64,000 bases of DNA from Bacteroidales bacterium. GTDB taxonomy: Bacteria; Bacteroidota; Bacteroidia; Bacteroidales; UBA10428. The notes under the pieces were generated by a model. It did no database searches and was not told where the DNA came from. It saw only the letters and a list, made by a program, of their open reading frames with translations. The position numbers and the translations under genes are program-made. Below, in pieces: positions 53,694-62,958 of this stretch. The DNA lies in contig DATGXG010000036.1 of NCBI GenBank assembly GCA_035299085.1, positions 1 to 64,000 on the forward strand, read 5' to 3'. Position 1 is the first letter of the stretch. Each line of letters starts with the position of its first letter.

Positions 53694-54658
53694 CGGTTGA
53701 GCAGGTACGAAGAAAACAACCTGAGTTCTTTTATTCTTACCTGTTCAACCGATAATTTTTCAAGCTGTTCATTAGCTGAATCATACAGGTCGTTGATTCT
53801 CTTTATAACTATAGTCTCCAGGTCAAGAGAACTATAAACTGATTTCACCGCCCTTATTTTTTCGTCGGGTATGAAATTTTCCTTTTTCAGCCACCCGAGA
53901 AGGTATTCTCTTGTGTTTCCGGTTACTCGTTCAAGCGCTTCTGTAAGAAGGATTGTTTTTTTATTGGATACAATATCATGCCCGGTAGATTTTCCAAATA
54001 TTTCCGTACTTGAAAAGACATCCAGCAGGTCATCCTGTAACTGGAAGGCAATTCCGATCTTCCGGCCGAATTCATAAAGTAAATCAGCGTCAGCAGCTGA
54101 TGCACCACCGGTCAAAGCACCTATCTTGAACGAAGCAGCTAATAAAACCGCCGTTTTGAACTCAACCATTTCAAGGTATTCTTCGATGCTTATTTTTTCG
54201 TGACTTTCATAATCCATATCAAACTGCTGGCCTTCACAAACCTGCAAGGCCGTTTTATTGAAAACAGGCAGAATCTTTTCAAGATCTGAATTTCGGGCCT
54301 TTGAAAGCAGTTCATAGGCTTTAATAACCATGGCATCTCCTGAAAGCAGGGCAATATTGGGGCTCCATTTCATATAAACAGTGGGCTGATTACGCCGGAC
54401 TTCCGATTTGTCCATTATATCATCATGAACCAGGGTGAAATTATGAAATACTTCAATTGCCATTGCAGGATAAACGGCATGTTCAATGCTGTCTGAAAAT
54501 ACGTTGCAGCCCATCAGTACAATAGAAGGCCTGATCCGTTTTGCTCCCAGGCATAACATGTACCGGACAGGATCATACAAATTTGACGGTAACTCCGGTA
54601 ATTCTATTTCGTTTAAATGCCTGTTGATGATTTTCTGACAATCAGCTAAACTCAGCAT
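53684..54658 (-). CDS. trans-Prenyl diphosphate synthase
   Basis: The 324-residue enzyme joins isopentenyl diphosphate units. The first Asp-rich motif is DDIMD (79-83) in 'TLVHDDIMDKSEVRRNQP', and the second is DDLLD (209-213) in 'FQLQDDLLDVF'. The fifth residue before the first motif is Phe74. Bulky residues there limit chain length in this family, so a short-chain (C15-C20) product is likely rather than an octaprenyl product. That last point is inference. It is one base from the end of the converging DUF2723 gene. Confidence 0.92.
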   Translation of the reverse strand: MLSLADCQKIINRHLNEIELPELPSNLYDPVRYMLCLGAKRIRPSIVLMGCNVFSDSIEHAVYPAMAIEVFHNFTLVHDDIMDKSEVRRNQPTVYMKWSPNIALLSGDAMVIKAYELLSKARNSDLEKILPVFNKTALQVCEGQQFDMDYESHEKISIEEYLEMVEFKTAVLLAASFKIGALTGGASAADADLLYEFGRKIGIAFQLQDDLLDVFSSTEIFGKSTGHDIVSNKKTILLTEALERVTGNTREYLLGWLKKENFIPDEKIRAVKSVYSSLDLETIVIKRINDLYDSANEQLEKLSVEQVRIKELRLFSSYLLNRKK

Positions 54659-54680
54659 GGATAATTTTAAGTTTTGTTTT

Positions 54681-54688
54681 CAAATATA
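54681..54688 (-). promoter_or_regulatory. Candidate -7 box of the prenyl synthase gene
   Basis: The minus strand reads TATATTTG, 23 bases before the start codon. No -33 element was found. Confidence 0.35.
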
Positions 54689-54735
54689 GACAAATCTGCA
54701 ACCGTGAGCCATTTTTATATTCACCAATTAATAAC

Positions 54736-54743
54736 TAATTTTG
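54736..54743 (+). promoter_or_regulatory. Candidate -7 box of the thioredoxin-fold gene
   Basis: TAATTTTG matches TAnnTTTG, 42 bases before the start at 54785. No -33 TTTG was seen. Confidence 0.35.
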
Positions 54744-54784
54744 CCCGCTGTAAAAGGCTGACAAGTAACTAATACTTTTATTCC

Positions 54785-56251
54785 ATGAATCGGTTACGTA
54801 CCTTCTTCTCTCTTTTTTGCCTTATTCTGATTTCATTTGAGATTCAAGCTCAGGGCTATGAAATAAAGGTTAAAATAAGCAATCTGCCTTCAAAACAGGT
54901 AATCCTTGGACATTACCTTAGCAAAACGATGTATCCTGATGATACGGTTAAACTGGATCAGAAAGGTTACGGAGTTCTCACCGGTAAAAAGAAACTTCCT
55001 GAAGGAATGTATCTTGTCTATCTCCCGGGTGGAAGTTACTTTGACCTGGTTGTCGGAAACGATCAGCAATTTTCGTTGGAATCCGATACAGCTGACTTTC
55101 TTCATACCTTGTCCTTTAAAGGAAGCGATGAAAACCAGATATTCCTCGATTTTCAGCATTATTTCGCTTCTCTCAGAAATAAGGCCGACAGTCTTACAAT
55201 ACGCATCAAAGCAGAGACCGATAATGTAATTAAAGATGAGCTCTCCTCTTCTCTGAAAAAGATTAACGATCTTCGTATAACCAAAATACAGCAAATTCAG
55301 AAGGAACATCCTGATTTGTTTATATCTGCCTTTTTAAGAGCCACACTTGACGTGAATGTTCCTGATCCCCCAAAAGATAAAAACGGTGTTGTTATTGATT
55401 CGAACTGGCAATACTATTATTACAGGGCACACTATTTCGATAATTTTGATTTTACCGATCCTCGTCTCCTGCGGACTCCATTTTACGAGGATAAGATCAT
55501 GACGTATCTGAATAAGGTTCTTCCCCAGATTCCTGATACCCTGATTCCTGCTGTAGATTACTTTATTGACAAATCACGGTCCGATTCAGGTTTATTCCGT
55601 TTCATGCTGATAACTCTTTTTAATAACTACGGCAAAAGCAATATCATGGGTATGGATGCTGTACAGGTGCATATCGCAGATAAATATTATATAAAAGATT
55701 CGTGGTGGAGTGATGCCAAATTTATAGCAGATCTTAAAGAACGGACTGAAAAAGCAAAACCTCTGCTTATCGGGGCTGTTGCACCGGATGCAGAGCTTAT
55801 GTCAGTTCCTCCCGACCATTTTAAAAGTGCAATTGCTGATACCGCTTTGCGCCGTTATCCTCATGTGGGTTCTAAAATCAACCTGCGGCAGGTGCAGGCC
55901 AAATATCTCGTTTTGATTTTCTGGGAAGCTGATTGCGGCCATTGCAAAGTTGCGGTTCCTGAATTGTATAAGATCTATGAAAATTCGTTGAAAAATATGG
56001 ATGTAAAGGTCCTGGCCATCAGCACCTTGTTTGGTGAAGAGGGTAAGATGAAATGGGTTGATTTTGTAAACCAGCACCAGCTTTACGACTGGATTAATGC
56101 ATGGAATCCATACTCGTATGATTTTAAAATGAAATATGATGTGCTGACAACTCCCCAGATTTACATTCTTGATGAAAATAAGAAGATTCTTGCCAAAAGA
56201 ATCAGCCCCGATCAGGTTGAAGAGATCATTAAGTCACTAATTAAAAGCTAA
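54785..56251 (+). CDS. Exported TlpA/thioredoxin-fold protein with N-terminal DUF4369/DUF5106-like region
   Basis: The 488-residue protein has a signal peptide (about 1-22, ending 'FEIQAQ'), an N-terminal beta-rich region of the DUF4369 kind ('GYEIKVKISNLPSKQVILGHY' read as KVKISNLPSKQVILGHY), a helical middle part, and a C-terminal thioredoxin fold. The redox motif is Cys384-Gly-His-Cys387 in 'LIFWEADCGHCKVAVPEL', with the cis-Pro in 'LTTPQIYILDENKKIL'. It probably reduces or exchanges disulphides in the periplasm. carA follows after 8 bases, but no functional link is evident. Confidence 0.85.
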   Translation: MNRLRTFFSLFCLILISFEIQAQGYEIKVKISNLPSKQVILGHYLSKTMYPDDTVKLDQKGYGVLTGKKKLPEGMYLVYLPGGSYFDLVVGNDQQFSLESDTADFLHTLSFKGSDENQIFLDFQHYFASLRNKADSLTIRIKAETDNVIKDELSSSLKKINDLRITKIQQIQKEHPDLFISAFLRATLDVNVPDPPKDKNGVVIDSNWQYYYYRAHYFDNFDFTDPRLLRTPFYEDKIMTYLNKVLPQIPDTLIPAVDYFIDKSRSDSGLFRFMLITLFNNYGKSNIMGMDAVQVHIADKYYIKDSWWSDAKFIADLKERTEKAKPLLIGAVAPDAELMSVPPDHFKSAIADTALRRYPHVGSKINLRQVQAKYLVLIFWEADCGHCKVAVPELYKIYENSLKNMDVKVLAISTLFGEEGKMKWVDFVNQHQLYDWINAWNPYSYDFKMKYDVLTTPQIYILDENKKILAKRISPDQVEEIIKSLIKS

Positions 56252-56259
56252 CAATATCA

Positions 56260-57342
56260 ATGGATAAAAAAGTAAGCATTAAACTGATACTTGAAGATGG
56301 TAAGGAATTTTCAGGACATTCCTTTGGTTTTAATAAATCGGTTTCGGGTGAGGTTGTTTTTAACACGGCTATGACCGGTTATCCGGAAAGCCTGACAGAT
56401 CCCTCATATAAAGGTCAGATTCTTACGCTTACATATCCTATCATCGGAAATTATGGAGTTCCGGGTAAAACAACTGAAGATTCAATGTACAAATTCTTCG
56501 AGTCCTATGCCTTGCATATTTCAGGATTAGTGATATCGGATTACACAGATGAATACAGTCATTGGAATGCCAATAAAAGCCTGGGCGACTGGTTAAGGGA
56601 ATATGAAATTCCCGGTATATACGGAATTGATACCCGCGAACTGACAAAGGTTCTGAGGGAAGAAGGAACCATGCTGGGTAAAATTGTTGTCGATGACAAT
56701 GATATTCCCCTTTATGATCCTAACCTGGTTAACCTGGTTGAACAGGTGAGTATCACTGAAAAAAAAGTCTTTGGTTCTGGAAAGTACAGGATTCTTCTTA
56801 TTGACTGCGGCGTAAAGTATAATATTATCCGTAATCTTCTTCAACGTGATACTACAGTTATCCTGGTGCCTTGGAACCATGATATAGAATCGGAAGAATA
56901 TGATGGTCTGTTCATTTCAAATGGTCCGGGTGATCCGAAACAATGTGGAATAACCATTTCAAACCTGGCCAAAGCGCTTAAAAAAAATGTGCCCATTTAT
57001 GGCATCTGTCTTGGCAACCAGCTTCTGGCACTTGCTGCGGGTGCCAATACATACAAACTTAAATACGGTCACAGAAGCCATAATCAGCCGGTTTTGTTAA
57101 CCGACTCAAATAAAGCTTATATAACATCTCAGAATCATGGCTTTGCCATTGACAATTCAACATTGCCGGATGAATGGGAACCCCTTTTCCTTAATCTGAA
57201 CGATCAGACCAATGAAGGGATGAGGCATAAAACAAAGCCCTTTTTCTCAACTCAGTTCCATCCGGAAGCATCAAGCGGTCCGAAGGATACTGAGTTTTTG
57301 TTTGATCAGTTTATTGAGCTGGTAGCCCGGTTTAAACAGTAA
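56260..57342 (+). CDS. carA: Carbamoyl-phosphate synthase, small subunit
   Basis: CarA hydrolyses glutamine and channels ammonia to CarB. The N-terminal domain has 'VVFNTAMTGYPESLTDPSY'. The class I amidotransferase triad is visible as Cys250 ('YGICLGNQLLALAAG') and His334/Glu336 ('STQFHPEASSGP'). The length of 360 residues is normal. It lies 8 bases after the thioredoxin-fold gene and 20 kb from carB. Its stop directly abuts the stop of the converging macroglobulin gene. Confidence 0.96.
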   Translation: MDKKVSIKLILEDGKEFSGHSFGFNKSVSGEVVFNTAMTGYPESLTDPSYKGQILTLTYPIIGNYGVPGKTTEDSMYKFFESYALHISGLVISDYTDEYSHWNANKSLGDWLREYEIPGIYGIDTRELTKVLREEGTMLGKIVVDDNDIPLYDPNLVNLVEQVSITEKKVFGSGKYRILLIDCGVKYNIIRNLLQRDTTVILVPWNHDIESEEYDGLFISNGPGDPKQCGITISNLAKALKKNVPIYGICLGNQLLALAAGANTYKLKYGHRSHNQPVLLTDSNKAYITSQNHGFAIDNSTLPDEWEPLFLNLNDQTNEGMRHKTKPFFSTQFHPEASSGPKDTEFLFDQFIELVARFKQ

Positions 57343-60300
57343 TCAATTTCCCGGTTCAGTCACTTCAACCCACTCCCCTTTTGTAAGGGCAGATACACTG
57401 TTGTCGTACATAGCCTCACAATATGCACCTGACAGGTAATACTTACCCAGGTAGGATGCATTGAGTTGTACGATGAAAACCCTTGACTGGCCTTTTGCTA
57501 AATCAAAATAGGTATAGATACGGTCATCACGGATATCCTGGTAAGTCGGGTTTTCGTTTGTATTAGCCAGTTCATTATTCCATAGCCGGTTATTGCTTAT
57601 TTCCCAGCCCGGAGGGAAAATCTGGGTTAAGGCAAGATTTCGGTAATCATAAGCAGTTGGGTTATAAATAGTAACCTTTGCCATAAAATCAGTTCCCTGT
57701 GATATTTTCGATACATCGATGGCATCACCGTCACGGGTAAAATACTGAACGCCCAGTTTCAGGTTACTTTCAAAAGCAGTTTCGTTTCCTGCTTCAGGAA
57801 TACCCTCCATGATAACCCTTACAAAAATTGTCCCTTTTCCATGGTTGGTAAATGAAACTGATCCGTTTTGCTGCGATTGACTGATTTTATAAGCAACTGT
57901 GGAAACCGGCTTGTCACTTTGAACATTCAATTGTTTTCCTCCCGAAGAATAAGAAAAGGACACTCCCGTTGAAGTACTGCCAACAGTAGCAAATCTTGAA
58001 GCCGCCATAAGGCAATAGGCTGTACTTTGTGTGCTCATCCATTCCGAAGAGGACAGGGCTTCCGAAATTTTCTTCATGAGTCCCGCAGCCTTTGTATGGT
58101 CTTTCAGAATAACCATCGTTTCAAGAAACATCGCCCAGTCGCGTTCACGTGAACCATAACTTGAATAAAAGCCTCTATATGGTTCTATATCTGTAGTCTC
58201 TCTTGAAATTAATTCAGACGCGATGGCAGTTTGACCGCTGAGCGCATAGGCTGCAGCCAAACGGAATTTTGCCTGAAGACTTATTGTTTTAATTTCCTTC
58301 AGCCTGTTCATTGCGCTCATATCCGCCTCACCTGCCAATGCAAGAGTATAAAGCCTGTAAGCCTGTTCCAGGTCACTTTGATAATAATTATTTCCCGGAA
58401 GATCTCCTTTCCACTGTCTTGCCAGTTGTTTTTGCGACTTAAGCCAGGCCGTTTTCATTCCAGCCGGTAAAGAATAGCCTTTCTTTTCAGCCTCAAGCAG
58501 GAAATTTCCGGCATATGAACTTGCCCATGCACTAAAATCCGTGCTTCCCGGCCAGTAAGAGAATCCTCCGCCGGACTGCTGAAATGCAAGTAATCTTTTT
58601 ATACCTGCTTTTATATTACCATCTATAGCAGACTTAGTAGCCTCGTCCAGAGTCATTAAATCAGAAAGGTATAATTGCGGAAAAACAGAAGATGTCGTCT
58701 GTTCCACACATCCATGAGGATACTGGATCAGGTATTTAAGCCTGCGGTTAAGATCCATGGGGGGTATGGATGATACCTCCAGAGTGACTTTGTTTGTGCC
58801 CGGCATACCCGGTAAGGTGTAAGCGACGGGAGCAGTTGCCGCCGGGGCTACAGTTCCTGCGGCAAAAGTTGTTACTGAAGGATTCGCATTACGAACATCT
58901 AATTCTAAATCATAACCTGATGTATTTTTGCCACTTGTTGCATTTATCTGAACTTTTCCTATACCTGTGGCTTTAGCTATTTGCAGTGTAAATACAACGA
59001 TTTTTTCTCCGGGTTTGTCAAAATGCACTGTTTGCGTTTTGTCGTCTATCGGAATTATAAGATTATTAACTTTCAGGTTTACCGAAACATCCTTTATATT
59101 CTTATCCATTGCAAACACAGTTACCGGCAGTTTCACTGTTTCACCCGGTCCCAGCACCCTTGGCAGAGTTCCTAAAACCATCAGAGGCTTTTTAACGGGT
59201 ACCGTTTTTTCAGCGAAACCATAGGCTCCTTCCTGTCCGGCTACAACCATTACCCGCACCGATCCGATATAATTGGGAAGCGCCACCTTATGATTATTCG
59301 TTTTTCCGGCTTTTAGTTCGAATGGCCCCATGAATCTGACAACAGGTTTGAACCGGTTTGCTTTTTCTCCTGCCTGGGGATTGGCTTTATCTTCATCTCC
59401 CCCGATTCCGAGAACGCTTTCGAGTTTTCCCCCGTAAGCACCGATAACCATATCATATAAATCCCATGTTTTAACACCCAGTGCTTCCCGCGCATAAAAC
59501 TCATTCCATGGATCAGGTGTTTTAAACCGGGTCAGGTCAAGCAATCCGTCCTCGACAATTGCGAGTGTATAAGTCATTGGATGATTTCTCTTTTCTCCCA
59601 CCTGTATGTTGTAAGCGTTTAAGGGTTCCATGGTTTCCGGCATTTTAATTACCGGTTCCAGTTTGGTTTCGTCATCTTCAACAAATAGGGGTAATACACC
59701 GTAAAGCCTCATTGGCATATCATTTTGTGAACTTGCGTGGGGCTGAACCAGGCTGACATGAATATACACATTAGGTGTCATGTCTTTGGTAACTGTGAAT
59801 TTATGCCGGATTTCCTTTGAATCCACAGGAAGCCATTGGTACGAAAGTATCCTTGAACCCGATTCAATGCAGATGAGTGCATTGCCGCTGCCTCCGGCGG
59901 GTATGATCACTTCCGCAGTTTCGCCTACTTTGTATTTTTGCTTATCCGTATTAAATGTAAGCATGCTTGCGGCTTCGGCGTTTTCTCTCAAAGGACGTCC
60001 TGCCCAGCCGGGCCAATCGAGATATATAATTTTTCCTGCTGAGTGTCCGCTTTCCGGATCCACCACGCGAACATAGAACCGACCCCACTCAGGATGATTC
60101 ACCCTGAAAGAAAATCTTCCTTTGCCATTTACAACAGAAAAATTCCTTGAAACAATCGGACTGTTATAGGTATTCCCAATAAAATCGGCCAGATCGTTAT
60201 CCGACGACTCCCACCAGTTCCGCCAATCCAGTTTATATACGTAAGCTTCAAGATTAGTTCGTGAGACCGGCTGTCCGTTATCATTTATCAGCACCACGTC

Positions 60301-62916
60301 AACCCAGTGTGTCGTGTCGGTGAGCAACATACCTCTTTTGTCTCCCTGCGGCGTTTTAATACCTATATAAGCTTCATAGGGTGAATAGGGCATTGTAAAG
60401 TGATCAATACTGAAATCACCGCTTTTCTCAAAAACACGTGTAGTGAAATTAGCATTCAGTAAACCGGGTGCTTCACCTTCAACAGAAAAATGTCCCGGTA
60501 TGGTTGCTTTTCCCTCGGCATCAATTGAGCCATCAAAGACAGTTTGCTCCTCTGACGAGAAGTTCCGTGACGGATCGGTAAACTGGTAGGCATCATATTT
60601 TGCAAAAGTTGTGCTGGCATTTGTCAATGTAACGGAAACGGTGGTTTTCAAATTCTGTGCTACTGCACCATGTAACCATAAAACACTAAGAGTACCTTTA
60701 ACATCAGGCTTTGAGAAGGATAGTTTATCCGTATCAAACTGCAGGTTAATTTTTAACCGGTTTGGTTTAATGGTTTCAATTTTCAGGTTCTTATTGAACT
60801 CCGTACCGCCAATCTTCACTGTCAGATTATAATTCCCTGTCAATGCATCTGCTGTTGTGGGTACCTGCCATGTATAAAAGCCGTTTACACCGGTAGTTCG
60901 TGTGGCCCGTGCATACAGCTGTCCTTTAGGATTGCTGATTTCAAAAATTACAGGATGGTTCGGAGGCAACGTTTTCTGCTTGTCTTCCAGGATGCATGTA
61001 AGAAATAACGTATCACCCGGACGCCATACTCCCCGTTCACCAAAAAGAAAAGCTTTAAGACCTTTAGGAATAGTTTTCCCGGACACATCAAAAGCTCCGA
61101 GTGAAAGAGAAGAACCATCATCTACACGAAGGTATCCACGCTGATTGTCTTTTTTGGCGATAACCAGGTAGGGTTTTTCCTTAAACGGAATTATAACAAA
61201 GCCATCCTTATCTGTTGTTCCGGTGCCAATAACCTGTTGCTGGTAATCAAGCACGGTTATGTTTACATCGCTGATAGGAGATGAAGAAACCAGGTTTGTA
61301 ACCGCACAGAATAGATTATGGTCAGTGCCAGTTTTAACAATAATTCCCAGGTCAGACGCCAGGATATTTCTTGCTACGGTTTTGCCAAAAGAATAGTATG
61401 ACTGCTTACAGGGATCATTTCTTTCCTCATAGTCATAATCCTCATAATCATAATATTCATCATAGTTTTCCTCATATGAATCCCAGTATGAAAGTTCTGC
61501 TTCAGGCCCGTAATCTTCCTCTTCTTCATTTGTGGCAGTTTGATCTTCCTGCTCAGCTCCCTCGCAAGGATACAGGGAATAAGCTTTTTTGAAAGATATT
61601 TCAACGCGATAGATGGCGCCCTGATCCGGCTCTACCAATTTTGCAAGATCGATAAAAAACCGGTTCCATTTTCCCAGGTTGACCGGGGTGTTGCTTAGGA
61701 CAACCTTCTCTTTATGGACTAACCTACCGGCACGTTTAAGTTCATATTGACCATCAAGCTTATTTACCTGCAGGAACTGGCCTATATTATTTTCAAAAAT
61801 CTTGATGATTTTAACATCAACAGCAGACAGGTTAACGGCTTCAAACGGGAATATCATTCCCTTTGATGAAGGCAGAATGACTCCTTTTCCGGTAATTCTG
61901 ATGGCTGGTTTAGCAACTTCAAACGTCAGGTCGCCGGTAAAAGACTCCTTCAGGGGATATCCCAGGATATTTACAAGGCCTTCACTGATAGTGATTTTTG
62001 TGTCTCCGCTGACACGGGAAACCGGGTAGGCTCTCAGAATATTGCCGGTAACCGAATATTCAAGAGATGTTCCGTTTTCAAGAAAAACAAGACCCTGGAA
62101 ATTCTGATTTTTCTTAATCGGATCGCTGAACATGATCTCAATATATTGCTCAGGCTGCTGGATTACTTTAACATCCATTACTTTATAATCGCCCAGGGCG
62201 GGTATTTCAATCTCAAGCTGTCCTTTAAGATCTTTAAAATCACCTGATGCATCCCAGCTGATGATTACCGATCCCTTATTTTCCGTCCTCCTGACACTGT
62301 CAACTGAAAAAATGAAAGATCTGCGATCATCGGATTGTTCCCACTTTAAATTGAGTTTTTGTTTATCCTGCTTTACAGTAAAATATTTTATAATATTCTC
62401 TTTATCTATAACATCAGCGGTATTAACTATACCTTTAATCCGGTTCCAGACCAGGTCGTTTTCGTTCATTGTCTGATACCCTTCTTCGGAAACTGTCCAA
62501 TCTTGCTTAACTACCGTAAATGAAAATGTGAATGTTTTAAGTTTTCTTTCAACCTTCACAAGGCTTCCAAGATCAAACCGGGCTTCATATTTTGTTCCGG
62601 ATATCAGCTTTTCTGAAGGCCTGAATTCGAGAGTTCTTTTATCCACCCAGACAACCTGGCCCTTTATACCAGGGCTAAATTTAAATAAATCATTGTCTGC
62701 CGGAGAGTTTGCCTCGCCTGCATGAACATTGTCTTCGGCCAGTACGACGCGAACAACTGATTCACATGAAATTGTGCCTGAAGTAAAAGCACTGATTTTT
62801 TCAGTGAAAGCAGGATTAAATCCTTTTTCCGCTTTTTTACATTGTGACAGGGACAAAACAATAATGCTCAGCAAAATAATTTTGCTGAAATTGAAAAGAG
62901 CATTCAGCATTTTCAT
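57343..62916 (-). CDS. Alpha-2-macroglobulin family protein with thioester
   Basis: The 1857-residue protein has a signal peptide with Cys26 in 'LSLSQCKK', possibly a lipoprotein site although Gln at -1 is atypical. MG-type domains follow, including 'GERGVWRPGDTLFLTCILED' (the MG2-like region). The thioester motif CxEQ is at 1403-1406 ('PHGCVEQTTSSVFP'), within a helical thioester domain. Such proteins trap proteases in the periplasm and are usually partnered by PbpC, which here is 7 kb away. Residues 455-500 form an acidic, Tyr-rich tract that is not typical of the family, bracketed by Cys451 and Cys503. Its stop abuts that of carA. Confidence 0.93.
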   Translation of the reverse strand: MKMLNALFNFSKIILLSIIVLSLSQCKKAEKGFNPAFTEKISAFTSGTISCESVVRVVLAEDNVHAGEANSPADNDLFKFSPGIKGQVVWVDKRTLEFRPSEKLISGTKYEARFDLGSLVKVERKLKTFTFSFTVVKQDWTVSEEGYQTMNENDLVWNRIKGIVNTADVIDKENIIKYFTVKQDKQKLNLKWEQSDDRRSFIFSVDSVRRTENKGSVIISWDASGDFKDLKGQLEIEIPALGDYKVMDVKVIQQPEQYIEIMFSDPIKKNQNFQGLVFLENGTSLEYSVTGNILRAYPVSRVSGDTKITISEGLVNILGYPLKESFTGDLTFEVAKPAIRITGKGVILPSSKGMIFPFEAVNLSAVDVKIIKIFENNIGQFLQVNKLDGQYELKRAGRLVHKEKVVLSNTPVNLGKWNRFFIDLAKLVEPDQGAIYRVEISFKKAYSLYPCEGAEQEDQTATNEEEEDYGPEAELSYWDSYEENYDEYYDYEDYDYEERNDPCKQSYYSFGKTVARNILASDLGIIVKTGTDHNLFCAVTNLVSSSPISDVNITVLDYQQQVIGTGTTDKDGFVIIPFKEKPYLVIAKKDNQRGYLRVDDGSSLSLGAFDVSGKTIPKGLKAFLFGERGVWRPGDTLFLTCILEDKQKTLPPNHPVIFEISNPKGQLYARATRTTGVNGFYTWQVPTTADALTGNYNLTVKIGGTEFNKNLKIETIKPNRLKINLQFDTDKLSFSKPDVKGTLSVLWLHGAVAQNLKTTVSVTLTNASTTFAKYDAYQFTDPSRNFSSEEQTVFDGSIDAEGKATIPGHFSVEGEAPGLLNANFTTRVFEKSGDFSIDHFTMPYSPYEAYIGIKTPQGDKRGMLLTDTTHWVDVVLINDNGQPVSRTNLEAYVYKLDWRNWWESSDNDLADFIGNTYNSPIVSRNFSVVNGKGRFSFRVNHPEWGRFYVRVVDPESGHSAGKIIYLDWPGWAGRPLRENAEAASMLTFNTDKQKYKVGETAEVIIPAGGSGNALICIESGSRILSYQWLPVDSKEIRHKFTVTKDMTPNVYIHVSLVQPHASSQNDMPMRLYGVLPLFVEDDETKLEPVIKMPETMEPLNAYNIQVGEKRNHPMTYTLAIVEDGLLDLTRFKTPDPWNEFYAREALGVKTWDLYDMVIGAYGGKLESVLGIGGDEDKANPQAGEKANRFKPVVRFMGPFELKAGKTNNHKVALPNYIGSVRVMVVAGQEGAYGFAEKTVPVKKPLMVLGTLPRVLGPGETVKLPVTVFAMDKNIKDVSVNLKVNNLIIPIDDKTQTVHFDKPGEKIVVFTLQIAKATGIGKVQINATSGKNTSGYDLELDVRNANPSVTTFAAGTVAPAATAPVAYTLPGMPGTNKVTLEVSSIPPMDLNRRLKYLIQYPHGCVEQTTSSVFPQLYLSDLMTLDEATKSAIDGNIKAGIKRLLAFQQSGGGFSYWPGSTDFSAWASSYAGNFLLEAEKKGYSLPAGMKTAWLKSQKQLARQWKGDLPGNNYYQSDLEQAYRLYTLALAGEADMSAMNRLKEIKTISLQAKFRLAAAYALSGQTAIASELISRETTDIEPYRGFYSSYGSRERDWAMFLETMVILKDHTKAAGLMKKISEALSSSEWMSTQSTAYCLMAASRFATVGSTSTGVSFSYSSGGKQLNVQSDKPVSTVAYKISQSQQNGSVSFTNHGKGTIFVRVIMEGIPEAGNETAFESNLKLGVQYFTRDGDAIDVSKISQGTDFMAKVTIYNPTAYDYRNLALTQIFPPGWEISNNRLWNNELANTNENPTYQDIRDDRIYTYFDLAKGQSRVFIVQLNASYLGKYYLSGAYCEAMYDNSVSALTKGEWVEVTEPGN
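61411..61562 (-). repeat. Low-complexity acidic/Tyr-rich coding tract in the macroglobulin gene
   Basis: The minus strand encodes a run dominated by Glu, Asp and Tyr ('EENYDEYYDYEDYDYEERN'). In DNA it appears as near-repeats of CATAAT/CTCATA on the plus strand, around 61425-61480. It could vary in length by slippage. Confidence 0.7.
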
Positions 62917-62958
62917 AAGACAGGTTTATGGTTTGAAAAATCTCGAATTAACAAGCAA

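Noticed and set aside
61371-61604. His/Asn-rich and Met/Ile-rich ORFs over the macroglobulin tract
   Set aside because: They are other readings of the repetitive Asp/Glu/Tyr tract and not separate genes.
62830-62845. Firm lipoprotein call for the macroglobulin
   Set aside because: Cys26 follows a hydrophobic segment, but Gln at -1 and Lys-Lys after the Cys do not fit a standard lipobox, so only a possible site is noted.
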